Positions 15,880-24,701 of a stretch of DNA of 64,000 nucleotides are shown in pieces. This stretch comes from Hymenobacter sp. H14-R3. Lineage in GTDB: Bacteria > Bacteroidota > Bacteroidia > Cytophagales > Hymenobacteraceae. The number at the start of each line of letters is the position of its first letter. The first letter of the stretch is position 1. The notes below the pieces were generated by a model. The model was not told the origin of the DNA, ran no database searches, and was given only the letters and a program-made list of their open reading frames with translations. A program made the translations under genes and the position numbers. Location of the stretch: positions 32,297 to 96,296 of the forward strand of contig NZ_JASITD010000020.1 of assembly GCF_030063445.1 (NCBI RefSeq), in the 5' to 3' direction.

Positions 15880-16855
15880 AGTAGCAATTAAAAATGATAC
15901 ACTAAAAATTAAAAGTGACCATGGCCGCAGTTGGTCGTGGTCACTTTTAATTTTTAATGTATCATTTTTAATTCTTCACTCAGTCTACGCCCAAGCGCAA
16001 GCTGTGCCCAGCGCCGCCTCGGTGGCCCCCGCCGCCCGCGTAGCCCCCGTAGAAGCTGCCCCAATGGGCAAGGCCGAAAATCCCAACGCGCCCGCGCCGG
16101 CCGCTGGCACTTGGGCGCTCGTTAAAACCCTGACGCTGCCCGGTGCCGGCGCGGCGTCGCTTGACCGGCGCGGCGTGCTCTACTTGGCCGACCAGGATAA
16201 TAACCTGCGCCAACTGGCCCGCGACGGCCAGCCGCTCAACACCTACTCGCCCACCCAACCCGGCCACGTAGCCGTGGTTGAAGCCTGGAACCAGAACAGC
16301 CTGCTCGTTTTTTACGACGACCGGCAGCAGGTGCTGTTGCTCGACCGCTTTCTGGCTCCGCTGAGCGAAATCAGGCTGGCCGACTACATTGATGGAACGG
16401 TGCGCACCGCTACGCTGGCCCCCGACGGCCTGCTATGGCTGCTCGACGAAAGCGCGCTTACGCTGCGCGAGTTTGACCCCCAGGCCCTGCGCGTGGTGCA
16501 AAGCACGCCGCTCGACCTCATTATTGGTCGCAGCCGGCCTGACTTCCGCTTCCTGCGCCAATACCAGAATAACCTGTACCTGGTGGACCATACCAGCGGC
16601 ATTTTCGTGTTTGATAACCTGGGCAATTATCGCAAAAAGCTGCCTTTTACCGGCCTGGATTTCATCACGTTCCGGGGCGATGAGTTAGCTTATGTCAGCG
16701 GCGGGCAACTGCACTTTTTTCACCTCTATGACCTCACCGAGCGCACACGGCCCCTACCGGCCGGCCTCGATGCAACCACCGTGCGTCAAGTGCTGCTCGA
16801 CGACCAGCGGGCGTATTTTATTACCACCAAAGGCGTGAGTATTTATCAGCTTTAA
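15848..16855 (+). CDS. Secreted beta-propeller-like protein; signal peptide encoded by a palindromic repeat
   Basis: About 335 residues if it starts at the ATG at 15848, which overlaps the end of lpxH by 32 bases. Body: repeated strand patterns such as RRGVLYLADQDNNLRQLARD, then APDGLLWLLDESALTLREFD and NNLYLVDHTSGIFVFDN suggest a six-bladed, NHL/TolB-like propeller in the periplasm. The hydrophobic signal core SLLIFNVSFLILHSVYAQAQ is encoded by the right arm of the palindrome at 15886-15973. No ATG, GTG or TTG lies in this frame between 15848 and the signal region, so the start is uncertain. Ala/Pro-rich linker ~60-90. Family not recognised. Confidence 0.6.
   Translation: MSWFCGSSRDEVAIKNDTLKIKSDHGRSWSWSLLIFNVSFLILHSVYAQAQAVPSAASVAPAARVAPVEAAPMGKAENPNAPAPAAGTWALVKTLTLPGAGAASLDRRGVLYLADQDNNLRQLARDGQPLNTYSPTQPGHVAVVEAWNQNSLLVFYDDRQQVLLLDRFLAPLSEIRLADYIDGTVRTATLAPDGLLWLLDESALTLREFDPQALRVVQSTPLDLIIGRSRPDFRFLRQYQNNLYLVDHTSGIFVFDNLGNYRKKLPFTGLDFITFRGDELAYVSGGQLHFFHLYDLTERTRPLPAGLDATTVRQVLLDDQRAYFITTKGVSIYQL
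15886..15973. repeat. AT-rich palindrome (family D) over the lpxH / propeller gene junction
   Basis: The 36-base arms 15886-15921 and 15938-15973 are complementary with one mismatch. The left arm starts AATTAAAAATGATACACTAA and ends in AAAAGTGACCA. The element begins 6 bases after the lpxH stop and its right arm is translated as the signal peptide of the next gene. Confidence 0.9.
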
Positions 16856-17045
16856 TGAGGAGTTGAACGCTTGGTACTGAACAGATGAGCTCCTAAAGCT
16901 GTGCAGGTAAAAGGGATAGCTATGGAGCTCAACTTATTAAGTGTAACAAAGTTGCGCTATTAAAGAAAGCTCAGCTAAGCGGCAACCAGCCGCCGGGGCG
17001 ACCGTTAGAAAAGACAGATTCTTCCATCCCTTTTCCTCCTGACCC

Positions 17046-18209
17046 ATGAAAGCACTGATGTTTCACGGCCCCCGCAATGTTAGCGTAGACACCGTTGACG
17101 ACCCCATCCTGAAGGACTCGCGCGACGCCATTATCCGCGTTACGAGCACGGCCATTTGCGGCTCCGATTTGCACATCTACAACGGTTCGCTGCCGACGGC
17201 ACCCATGGTGCTGGGGCACGAGTTTATGGGCATTGTGGAGGAAGTAGGCCGCGGCGTGGGCAACCTCAAGCGCGGCGACCGCGTGGTGGTGCCCTTCCCG
17301 GTGGCCTGCGGCACCTGCTTTTTCTGCAACCACGAGCTACCCGGCCACTGCGAAAACTCCAATCCCGACCACTACGGCCCCGAGGGCGGCCTGCTGACCC
17401 AAAAGGGCGGCGCGCTCTTCGGCTACACCGACCTCTACGGCGGCTACGACGGCGGCCAGGCCGAGTTTGTGCGCGTGCCGTATGCTGACTTTGGGCCGCG
17501 TAAAGTGCCTGATTTTCTGACTGATGACCAGGTATTGTTCCTGACCGATATCTTCCCAACCGGCTACTCGGGCATCGATTGGGCCGAGGTGAAGGGCGGC
17601 GAGTTTATCGCCATTTTTGGGGCTGGCCCGGTGGGCATTATGGCCGCTAAGAGTGCTTGGCTGCGCGGCGCGGCCCGCGTGGTCATCATCGATACCCAGA
17701 AATATCGTCTCGACAAAGCCAAGGAAACAACCCGTTGCGAAACCATCCTGTGGGAAAGCCACGACCAGGTGGTAGAGCAAATCCGCGACATGAGCGAGGG
17801 CCGCGGGGCCGACGTGTGCGTCGATTGCGTGGGCTTCGAGCCCGACCGCAACCTGCTCGACCGTGCCAAGGCCGTGATTAACCTCGAAAAAGGCTCGCCT
17901 AAAGTCATCGAAACCTGTATGAGCGCCGTGCGTCGCGGCGGCGTGGTGTCGGTGTTGGGCGTGTACGCCACCACCAACGACAACTTCCCGGTGGGGCAGT
18001 TTTTTGATAAAGGTATCAAGCTGGTGGGCGGCCAGGCCCCGGCCCACAAGCACATCGATAAGCTGTTGCAGCACATTATCAAGGGCGAAGTAGTGTTGGA
18101 TGACATCATTTCGCACCGCTTGCCGTTGAGCCAGGCTGCCCACGGCTACGATATTTTTCGTCATAAAAAGGACAACTGCCTGAAAGTAGTGCTGCGCCCC
18201 GGCGAATAA
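17046..18209 (+). CDS. Zinc-dependent alcohol dehydrogenase (formaldehyde dehydrogenase-like MDR)
   Basis: 387 residues. Catalytic zinc ligands: CGSDLHIY near residue 38 and GHEFMGIVEEVG near 60. Structural zinc cluster: CGTCFFCNHELPGHC around 90-105. Rossmann motif FGAGPVGIMAAK near residue 197. The insert with EGGLLTQKGGALFGYTDLYG is typical of the branch annotated as glutathione-independent formaldehyde dehydrogenase-like enzymes. Reaction: NAD(P)-linked oxidation of an alcohol or aldehyde hydrate in the cytoplasm; exact substrate unknown. It is transcribed alone, about 190 bases after the propeller gene, with its own terminator. Confidence 0.88.
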   Translation: MKALMFHGPRNVSVDTVDDPILKDSRDAIIRVTSTAICGSDLHIYNGSLPTAPMVLGHEFMGIVEEVGRGVGNLKRGDRVVVPFPVACGTCFFCNHELPGHCENSNPDHYGPEGGLLTQKGGALFGYTDLYGGYDGGQAEFVRVPYADFGPRKVPDFLTDDQVLFLTDIFPTGYSGIDWAEVKGGEFIAIFGAGPVGIMAAKSAWLRGAARVVIIDTQKYRLDKAKETTRCETILWESHDQVVEQIRDMSEGRGADVCVDCVGFEPDRNLLDRAKAVINLEKGSPKVIETCMSAVRRGGVVSVLGVYATTNDNFPVGQFFDKGIKLVGGQAPAHKHIDKLLQHIIKGEVVLDDIISHRLPLSQAAHGYDIFRHKKDNCLKVVLRPGE

Positions 18210-18228
18210 ACGGCCCTGCCATCTAGTT

Positions 18229-18277
18229 AAAAGCCCGGTTGCCGCTCTTGAAAAGGGGCGAGCAGCCGGGCTTTTTT
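18229..18277 (+). terminator. Rho-independent terminator after the alcohol dehydrogenase
   Basis: AAAAGCCCGG pairs with CCGGGCTTTT, with additional inner pairing of GCTC/GAGC, and ends in six T. Confidence 0.8.
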
Positions 18278-18343
18278 AGCGGCGACTTACCTTGCTGACT
18301 AAAGTTGTGCATAAAACAGAGTCAGGTAAAAAGTACGGAATAA

Positions 18344-20986
18344 ATGCCAAAAAATTACGAAGGGACTGTGTTGGCTAAGCTATTGCTACTGATTGAGTTA
18401 ACACTAGCAGCTAGCGCGCCATCGCGGGCACAAACGGCAGCCGCTAAGCTGGCCCCTGGGGTAGGGGAGGAGTTGCGGCGCGGGGCCGGCCGCCAAGCCG
18501 TGCGCCTACGGGTGCGCAACGCGGTGGCATTTCGGCAGTGGGCTGGCCAGCAAGTGCCAGTTGCTCAAGTGGTTGCCTCAGCAGGTGATGCAAACGTATT
18601 TGTAGTTAAAAATCTATCAGATAAGCAGTTAGCTGTATTAGCTACTTCGCCCTTCGTAGAGTTTGTGGACGTGCCCAACCGCCCCGCCCACGATGAGCGC
18701 CTGCTTAGCGGGGCCGACCTCGCGGCCAACGGCCTGCGCGCGGTGCAGCGCCGCTACCCCGCGCTCACGGGCCAGGGCCTGGCCGTGAGCATCAAGGAAA
18801 ACCCGCTCGACGCGGCCGACCTCGACTTGCGGGGGCGGCTCCTGAATACGCCGGCCGGTACGGCTATCGAGTCGGTGCACGCCAGTATTATGGCCACGCT
18901 CATCGCGGGCGGCGGCAGCTCGGGGCCGGCCGGGGAGGGCGCGGCGCGTCAGGCGGGCATTGCCTCGTCCTCCTACGCCAACCTGCTGCCCGACCCTAAC
19001 GCCGACCTCATCCGGCTGGGTGTGAGCGTGCAAAACCACTCGTACGGTACTGGTATTGAGAACTATTACGGGCTCGAAGCCCAGGGCTACGACCAGCAAA
19101 CGCGGCAGCTGCCCTACCTGCTGCACGTGTTTTCGTCGGGCAATGCCGGCACCTCGGCCAGTACCAGCGGCCCCTACCAGGGCCTGGCAAACGTGGCTAA
19201 CCTCACCGGCCAGTTCAAGATGTCGAAAAACTCGCTGGCCGTGGGCGCTACCGATGCGCTGGGCCAGGTGGCGGCCCTCAGCTCACGCGGGCCGGCCTAC
19301 GATGGCCGGGTGAAGCCCGAGCTGGTGGCCTACGGCGACGCCGGCTCGTCCGATGCCGCGGCGCTGGGCTCGGGGGCGGCGCTGCTGGTGCAGCAGGCCT
19401 ACCGCAACAGCCAGGGCGGCGCATTGCCGCCCGCCGCGCTGGTAAAAGCCGCTCTTCTTACTAGCGCCGACGATGTGGGCCGGCCCGAAGTCGATTTTGT
19501 AAGCGGCTTCGGTCAGCTCAATGCCCTGGGCGCGGTGCGCACCGTGCTGGAAAGCCGCTTTCGCAACGGCTCCGTGGCCCAGGGCGCGGTGCAAATCGTG
19601 AGTCTGCCCGTGCCCACCGGCACCCGGCAGCTAAAAGTAACCCTCGCCTGGACCGACCCCGAAGCCGCCGCCAATGCCCCGCAAGCGCTCGTCAACGACC
19701 TCGACCTGGAAGTGCTGGGGCCCGGCGGCACCCGCTGGCTGCCTTGGGTACTAAGCGCTTTTCCCAACCTCGATTCGCTGGCGCAGCCCGCCCGCCGCCG
19801 CGCCGACCACCTCAACAACGTGGAGCAGGTGACCATCAGCCTGCCCGCCGCCGGCACCTACCAGTTGCGGGTGCGCGGCACGGCGGTGCCTAGCGGCCCG
19901 CAGGCGTTCAGCCTGGCTTATGAGGTGGTGGCTCCGGGGTTTGAGTGGCTGGCGCCCAATGCATTGCGCAACGTGCGGCCGGGCCAGGCCACGTTGCTGC
20001 GCTGGCGCTACGCCGGCGCGGCCACCACCGCCCGCCTTGAGTACCGGCCCATCGGCCGGGCGGCCTGGCGCACCATTGCGGCCGCCGCCAATCCGGCGCA
20101 GCGCATGTATAGCTGGGTAGCGCCCGACACGACCACGCTGGCGCAGGTGCGGCTGGTGGTTGATAACCAAGCTTTTGTGTCCGATACGTTTGCGCTGGCC
20201 CAGCCGCTGCCGGTGCGCGTAGGCTACGTGTGCCCTGACGAAACGCTGCTAACCTGGCCCGCTACGCCGGGGGCCACGCAGTACCAGGTGTACCGGCTGG
20301 GCGTTACGGCCCCCGAGCCATTTCAAGTAGTGGCCGATACGCTGCTGCGCATAGAGGCTACCCGCCAGGCCGGGTCCTATTTTGCCGTGGCCCCCGTGCT
20401 AGGCGGCAAGCTGGCCGAGCGCGGCGCTACTGCTAACCTGGCCGAGGCCGGCGTGAGCTGCTACGTGCGGTCGCTGCTGGCCCGGCAGCCCATCGCCGAT
20501 ACCGTGCGCTTGGTATTGTCGCTCGGCACGCTCTACCGCTTGCAGGCCGTGCAATTGCAACGCCTTGGCCCAGAAGGCTTTCAGGCTATTCAAGCCCTGA
20601 GCCCCGTTACCCAGCTCACTACCTTGTTTACCGACCTCACGGCTACCACCGGCCTCAACCAGTACCGCATTCAGGGCCAGGATGCGGCCGGGCGCACCTT
20701 TTATAGCGAGGTGGTGGCCGTGCAGCTGGTGCGCCGGGGCGAGCTGCTGGTGTTTCCGGTGCCCGTGGTGGTGGGGCAGGACTTGCAGGTGGCCGGCGAG
20801 CCAGGTGCCGCCCTGCAAGTGGACCTCTACGATGCCCTGGGCCGCCACGTGCGCACGGCGCAGGTCCAGGGGGCGCTCAACCTGGTGAGCACAACCGGCT
20901 TGCGGTCGGGCGTGTACCTGCTGCGCGCTACCCCCACCACCGGGGGCGGCCCCGCCCGCACCCGCCGCATAGTGTTGGTTGACTAA
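18344..20986 (+). CDS. Secreted S8-family (subtilisin-like) protein with T9SS sorting domain
   Basis: 880 residues. Signal peptide to about residue 29 (LLLLIELTLAASAPSRAQ). The subtilase domain runs ~100-420: histidine region ESVHASIMATLIAGGG near 178, oxyanion asparagine in SSGNAG near 264, and a serine region GSSDAAALGSGAALLVQ near 333, where GTSMAAP is the usual form. At the aspartate position the usual D-T/S-G is replaced by SIKENPLDAADLDLRGR near 148. Residues ~420-530 look like a P-domain/jelly roll (VTLAWTDPEAAANAPQALVN), then fibronectin-like repeats. The last ~75 residues (LLVFPVPVVVGQDLQVAG, then YDALGRHVRT and LRSGVYLLRA) are a type A T9SS sorting signal, so export to the cell surface or medium is expected. 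Confidence 0.85.
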   Translation: MPKNYEGTVLAKLLLLIELTLAASAPSRAQTAAAKLAPGVGEELRRGAGRQAVRLRVRNAVAFRQWAGQQVPVAQVVASAGDANVFVVKNLSDKQLAVLATSPFVEFVDVPNRPAHDERLLSGADLAANGLRAVQRRYPALTGQGLAVSIKENPLDAADLDLRGRLLNTPAGTAIESVHASIMATLIAGGGSSGPAGEGAARQAGIASSSYANLLPDPNADLIRLGVSVQNHSYGTGIENYYGLEAQGYDQQTRQLPYLLHVFSSGNAGTSASTSGPYQGLANVANLTGQFKMSKNSLAVGATDALGQVAALSSRGPAYDGRVKPELVAYGDAGSSDAAALGSGAALLVQQAYRNSQGGALPPAALVKAALLTSADDVGRPEVDFVSGFGQLNALGAVRTVLESRFRNGSVAQGAVQIVSLPVPTGTRQLKVTLAWTDPEAAANAPQALVNDLDLEVLGPGGTRWLPWVLSAFPNLDSLAQPARRRADHLNNVEQVTISLPAAGTYQLRVRGTAVPSGPQAFSLAYEVVAPGFEWLAPNALRNVRPGQATLLRWRYAGAATTARLEYRPIGRAAWRTIAAAANPAQRMYSWVAPDTTTLAQVRLVVDNQAFVSDTFALAQPLPVRVGYVCPDETLLTWPATPGATQYQVYRLGVTAPEPFQVVADTLLRIEATRQAGSYFAVAPVLGGKLAERGATANLAEAGVSCYVRSLLARQPIADTVRLVLSLGTLYRLQAVQLQRLGPEGFQAIQALSPVTQLTTLFTDLTATTGLNQYRIQGQDAAGRTFYSEVVAVQLVRRGELLVFPVPVVVGQDLQVAGEPGAALQVDLYDALGRHVRTAQVQGALNLVSTTGLRSGVYLLRATPTTGGGPARTRRIVLVD

Positions 20987-21113
20987 TGGTACGCGGCGAA
21001 AGCGGAGTACTAGCGGGCACTACAATGTCTGTGCTGTAACCCCGGCGGTACTTGCCCAAAGGCAGCGCGTTGCAATGACAAATATCTGATAATCAATTAC
21101 TAATACAACGAGT

Positions 21114-21150
21114 AAAAAGCCCCGGCCTGACTAGCAGACCGGGGCTTTTT
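21114..21150. terminator. Bidirectional terminator between subtilase and M57 genes
   Basis: AAAAAGCCCCGG and CCGGGGCTTTTT pair around a 13-base loop, between two convergent genes. Confidence 0.85.
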
Positions 21151-21174
21151 GCTCGTTAACTAAGCCTTACGAGC

Positions 21175-21987
21175 CTAGTAAAGGTAGTTGAGAGCCGTGA
21201 GGTCGTTGGCGTTAAAGGGGCGGTTCACGTTGTTGCCCACGCAGGCCAGCATCCAGGAGTTGGGGTCGGCGGCCGAAGGGGTGCCGGGGATGCGGATAGC
21301 TCCAATATCGCTGGCGCCTTCGTTGGGGTTGAGGGTGCCACTGCCGCAGCTGTAAGCCCGGTTGAAGTAGTCGGTGTGGCGAAAGCCAATGCAGTGACCC
21401 ATCTCGTGGGCCATGATGGTAGCAATGGCGTTAGAGTTCTGATTACCAATTACATTCGGTACCAGTGTGAAGCCGGGAGCGGGGTTGCCGTTGGTTGGGA
21501 AGCCGCCTGATCGGCCAAGTACGCCGGGCCCTAGGTCGGAAGAGTAACTCACGGGCAGGTCGGCCCCGGTCGTCGAAATGCGCATAAAGCGCAGTTGCAG
21601 GCCGGCCGCATTATAGCGGCGAATAGCCTCGTCGATAGCCGTTACGTAGGTTGAGGTAAACTGGCTCGAAATGCTCACCGTGAGCGTGCGCGGCAGGCGG
21701 TTTACCAGGTTGGTGGTGCGGTATTGCTCATCAGCACCTACCCGTAGCATAGAAGGGTTGGTACCGTTGGCCAGCACTTCGGGCGAGAGGAAAATGTCGC
21801 CCTCCACCACGTAGCCACCCTCCACTGCTTTTAGGTCGCTGGTGCCGAAGCCCAATGCCTTTACCTGAGCGTTCACTTTCTGCGAAACGGTAACAGGCTG
21901 CGTAGCCGAATCCTGCGATTTCTGGCAACCAGCCAACGAGATAGTGGCAATGGCCCCTAGGGTCAAAAGGGAAGAAAACTTGTACAT
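21175..21987 (-). CDS. M57-family zinc metalloprotease, lipoprotein
   Basis: 270 residues. Lipoprotein signal MYKFSSLLTLGAIATISLAG followed by the acylated cysteine. The catalytic site is IMAHEMGHCIGFRHTDYF near residue 190: HExxH with the third ligand H five residues on and an Asp after it, the extended pattern of the dual-action HEIGH (M57) family. A preceding region has regular strands (NRLPRTLTVSISSQFTSTYV). The C-terminal part is Cys/Asn/Pro-rich (SWMLACVGNNVNRPFNAND). By inference it sits in the outer membrane and degrades external protein. It converges with the T9SS subtilase, so two secreted peptidases lie side by side. Confidence 0.85.
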   Translation of the reverse strand: MYKFSSLLTLGAIATISLAGCQKSQDSATQPVTVSQKVNAQVKALGFGTSDLKAVEGGYVVEGDIFLSPEVLANGTNPSMLRVGADEQYRTTNLVNRLPRTLTVSISSQFTSTYVTAIDEAIRRYNAAGLQLRFMRISTTGADLPVSYSSDLGPGVLGRSGGFPTNGNPAPGFTLVPNVIGNQNSNAIATIMAHEMGHCIGFRHTDYFNRAYSCGSGTLNPNEGASDIGAIRIPGTPSAADPNSWMLACVGNNVNRPFNANDLTALNYLY

Positions 21988-22448
21988 TGGTTTGGTTTGG
22001 AAAAGGGTGAAGAGAGTGTGAAACTTGTGCCCAAATGTGTAGAGGATTTTCTAACTAACAATTGGTAGTATTGTAAATGCCTAAATGTTACACGTTTGTG
22101 TAACCATGTTGCTTTAATATTTTTGTAAGGTTAAATGTGATTATTTACGGGGTAGTGGCCGACTAGCCATGCGTATTACTCGCTAGCCACCGGGCTGGGG
22201 CTGCTCGCATTGTCGCAGCACGTGCCAGGGGCGATTTCTCTTTTGCGGGAATAGGTTGGGGCTACCCGCACGGTGGGGATGGGTAGCGTAGGCGGGCGCT
22301 GGCCCCGCGTTATTTAGTGGGCTGAAGGGGTCCGCCGGGCGCTTTAGGGCCCGCTACCCTTCGGCTTGCCTAATCGGCTATCTTTGTTAGATTCCCCTTT
22401 CGTGCGGCCCTTTTGTGTGGCTGCCTCATTTATATAGCTTTCAGCCTC
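21988..22448. other. Non-coding stretch between the M57 gene and ricT
   Basis: 460 bases separating two divergent genes. The first ~150 bases are AT-rich, as expected of the M57 promoter region; the rest is GC-rich with no open frame of convincing codon use. The only recognisable signal is a TATCTTTG box at 22379-22386. No RNA gene or repeat was seen. Confidence 0.6.
22379..22386 (+). promoter_or_regulatory. Bacteroidota -7 box (TATCTTTG) upstream of ricT
   Basis: Exact TAnnTTTG match 63 bases before the chosen ricT start. No strong -33 TTG at the usual 18-20 base spacing, so moderate support only. Confidence 0.45.
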
Positions 22449-24152
22449 ATGGCTTGTACTTCTTGTTCATCCGGCGGCGGCTGCTCTACCAGTAAGGTGG
22501 GCGGCTGCGGCTCCAAGGGTGGCTGCTCCTCGGGCGGCTGCACCCGGCTCAATGTTTTCGACTGGCTGGCCGACGTCGATATGCCCAGCGATTTTCGCGG
22601 GTTCGACTGCGTAGAAATTCGCTTCAAGGGCGGCCGTAAAGAGTTTTTCCGCAATGACCAGCGCCTGCCCCTCGTGACGGGCGATGCCGTGGTAGTGGAG
22701 GCCGCCGGCTCGGGCTGGCACCTGGGCCACGTATCGCTCAAGGGCGAGCTGGTGCGCCTGCAAATGCGCAAAAAGAAGGTGCCCACCGACTCGCGCGACA
22801 TCCGGCCCATTCTGCGCGTGGCCACCCCCGACGACGAGGAGCGTTGGCAGGCTGTGCGCGACCTCGAAAACGGCACCATGTTCCGGGCCCGCGCCGTGGT
22901 CGATGAGCTGCGCCTCAAAATGAAGCTCTCCGATGTCGAGTACCAGGCCGACCGCACGCGGGCGCTCTTCTACTACTCGGCCGAAGACCGGGTCGATTTT
23001 CGGGAGCTCATTCGGCGGCTGGCCGACGAGTTTCGGGTGCGCGTGGAGATGCGCCAGATTTCGCTGCGCCAGGAAGCCGGCCGCATCGGCGGCATCGGCG
23101 TGTGCGGCCGCGAGCTGTGCTGCTCTACCTGGCTCACCGACTTTAAGGCCGTGAGCACCACCGCCGCCCGCTACCAGAATTTGAGCCTCAACCCCCAGAA
23201 GCTGGCCGGCCAGTGCGGCCGCCTCAAGTGCTGCCTCAACTACGAGCTCGACGCCTACCTCGACGCCCTTAAGGATATTCCGCAGGTGCAGCGTCCCTTG
23301 CAAGTGGCTGGTGGTGAGGCATTTCTGCAAAAGACGGATATTTTCCGCAAGCGCATGTGGTTTGCCTTCAAAGGCGATAATAACTGGGTGATGCTGAGCG
23401 CCGAGCGCGTGCGCGAAGTGCTGGAAATGAACAAGAAGGGTGAAAAGCCCGATGCCCTGCTGGCCCCCCGCCAGGAAGAGGAAATAGCGCCCGCCGTTTC
23501 GACCCTCATGGAAGGCGACCTCGACCGCCTCGACGACCAGATAAAAGGTGGCAGCAAGCGCAGCAAGCGCAAGCGCAAAGACCGCCCCGAGGGCACCCTG
23601 GTGGGCTCGGCCAGCCCCAGCGCCGATGTGCAGGAGCTGCGCGAACCCCGCGAGCCCCGCCGCCGCGAGCGCATCGAGCGCCCCGCCGGGCAGGGTGCTG
23701 AAAGTGGCCGCCCCCCGCGCCAGGCTGGCCCAGGCTCCGAAGCCACCGTCCGCCCGCCCAGCCCCGCCGGCCCGGCCCCCGAAACCCCGCCTACCAACCC
23801 GCGCCCCGAGGCCAACGCCCCCAGCCCCGCCACGCCGCCTACCGAAGGCCAGCCCGAACAGCGCGGCCGCCGCGGGGCCGCCGCCCGCCCCCTCAACCGC
23901 CGCAGCGGCCGCGGCCGCGAGTCCGGCGAGGGTAGTGCGCCCCGCAACACCGGCGACGGCTCCGCCCAGGAGCCCCGCCCGCGCCGCAACGACCCCGCGG
24001 CCGGCGACGCCGTGCCCCGCCCGCCCCGCGAGGGCAACGACCAGCCCCGGCCCGATGGCACCACCGGCCGCAACCGCGGCCGGCGCGGCGGCAGTGGCCG
24101 CCGGGGCAGCGAAGGCAATTCGGCTCCCACTACTCCGCCCAGCGCCTCCTAG
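22449..24152 (+). CDS. RicT/YaaT-type PSP1-domain protein with a long disordered tail
   Basis: 567 residues. The start at 22449 (MACTSCSSGGGCS) gives a Cys/Gly-rich N terminus with six cysteines in the first 35 residues. The PSP1 core covers ~45-330, with the diagnostic cysteine motifs GVCGRELCCSTWL near residue 217 and GQCGRLKCCLNYE near 254. In Bacillus the orthologue acts with RicA and RicF in a [4Fe-4S] complex that affects RNA maturation; here the partners are not in the window. From about residue 370 the protein becomes Arg/Pro/Gly-rich and probably disordered, about 190 residues longer than the core needs. gldH follows after 3 bases, an adjacency I recall from other Bacteroidota. Confidence 0.85.
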   Translation: MACTSCSSGGGCSTSKVGGCGSKGGCSSGGCTRLNVFDWLADVDMPSDFRGFDCVEIRFKGGRKEFFRNDQRLPLVTGDAVVVEAAGSGWHLGHVSLKGELVRLQMRKKKVPTDSRDIRPILRVATPDDEERWQAVRDLENGTMFRARAVVDELRLKMKLSDVEYQADRTRALFYYSAEDRVDFRELIRRLADEFRVRVEMRQISLRQEAGRIGGIGVCGRELCCSTWLTDFKAVSTTAARYQNLSLNPQKLAGQCGRLKCCLNYELDAYLDALKDIPQVQRPLQVAGGEAFLQKTDIFRKRMWFAFKGDNNWVMLSAERVREVLEMNKKGEKPDALLAPRQEEEIAPAVSTLMEGDLDRLDDQIKGGSKRSKRKRKDRPEGTLVGSASPSADVQELREPREPRRRERIERPAGQGAESGRPPRQAGPGSEATVRPPSPAGPAPETPPTNPRPEANAPSPATPPTEGQPEQRGRRGAAARPLNRRSGRGRESGEGSAPRNTGDGSAQEPRPRRNDPAAGDAVPRPPREGNDQPRPDGTTGRNRGRRGGSGRRGSEGNSAPTTPPSAS

Positions 24153-24155
24153 CCC

Positions 24156-24689
24156 ATGCCCGATTTTTTAGCTTTTACCCGGCTGCTAGCGCGCCGCTTT
24201 TGGCAGGCGCTGCTGCCGCTGGCCGGGGCCGCCAGCCTCAGCGCCTGCGACCCCAACCGCGTGTATGAGGATAACGTGGACCTGAAATCGCCCTCCGGCG
24301 ATGCCTACGTGTGGGACGTGCAGCAGCGCCCCGACTTCACGTTTGCCATCACCGACACGGCCGCCCGCTACGATGTGTACTTCAACGTGCGCAATGCCTC
24401 GGGCTACGGGTTTTATAACCTCTACCTCAAGCACACGCTCACCGGCCCCGATGGCCGCCCCGCCGGCCCCGCCCTGCTGCACCAAATGGTGCTCATGGAC
24501 CCCAAAACCGGCGAGCCCCGCGGCGCGGGCGCAGGCGACATCTTCGACCACCAGTTCCTGGCCCTGCCCCGCCAGCACTTCGCCAGGGCCGGTACCTACA
24601 AGCTGACCCTAGAGCAGTATATGCGCCAAAATCAGCTCCCCGGCATTATGGCCGTGGGGGTGCGCGTGGCGAGGGTGGGCGGTAAGTAA
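24156..24689 (+). CDS. gldH: Gliding motility lipoprotein GldH
   Basis: 177 residues. Signal with lipobox near residue 31 (LAGAASLSACDPNRVYEDNV). The body matches GldH: the opening RVYEDNVDL, then YDVYFNVRNASGYGFYNLYL, HTLTGPDGRPAGPALLHQMV, and the closing YKLTLEQYMRQNQLPGIMAV, which is the strongest family marker. GldH is needed for gliding in Flavobacterium and belongs to the envelope machinery linked to type IX secretion. It is translated directly behind ricT. This gene is one of the main arguments for a Bacteroidota origin. Confidence 0.93.
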   Translation: MPDFLAFTRLLARRFWQALLPLAGAASLSACDPNRVYEDNVDLKSPSGDAYVWDVQQRPDFTFAITDTAARYDVYFNVRNASGYGFYNLYLKHTLTGPDGRPAGPALLHQMVLMDPKTGEPRGAGAGDIFDHQFLALPRQHFARAGTYKLTLEQYMRQNQLPGIMAVGVRVARVGGK

Positions 24690-24701
24690 CTAGCAGTCAG
24701 T

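Noticed and set aside
23255..24171. Long Pro/Ala/Arg-rich frames overlapping the ricT tail on both strands
   Set aside because: Shadow frames caused by the GC-rich low-complexity 3' part of ricT; the ricT frame has family motifs and gldH directly behind.
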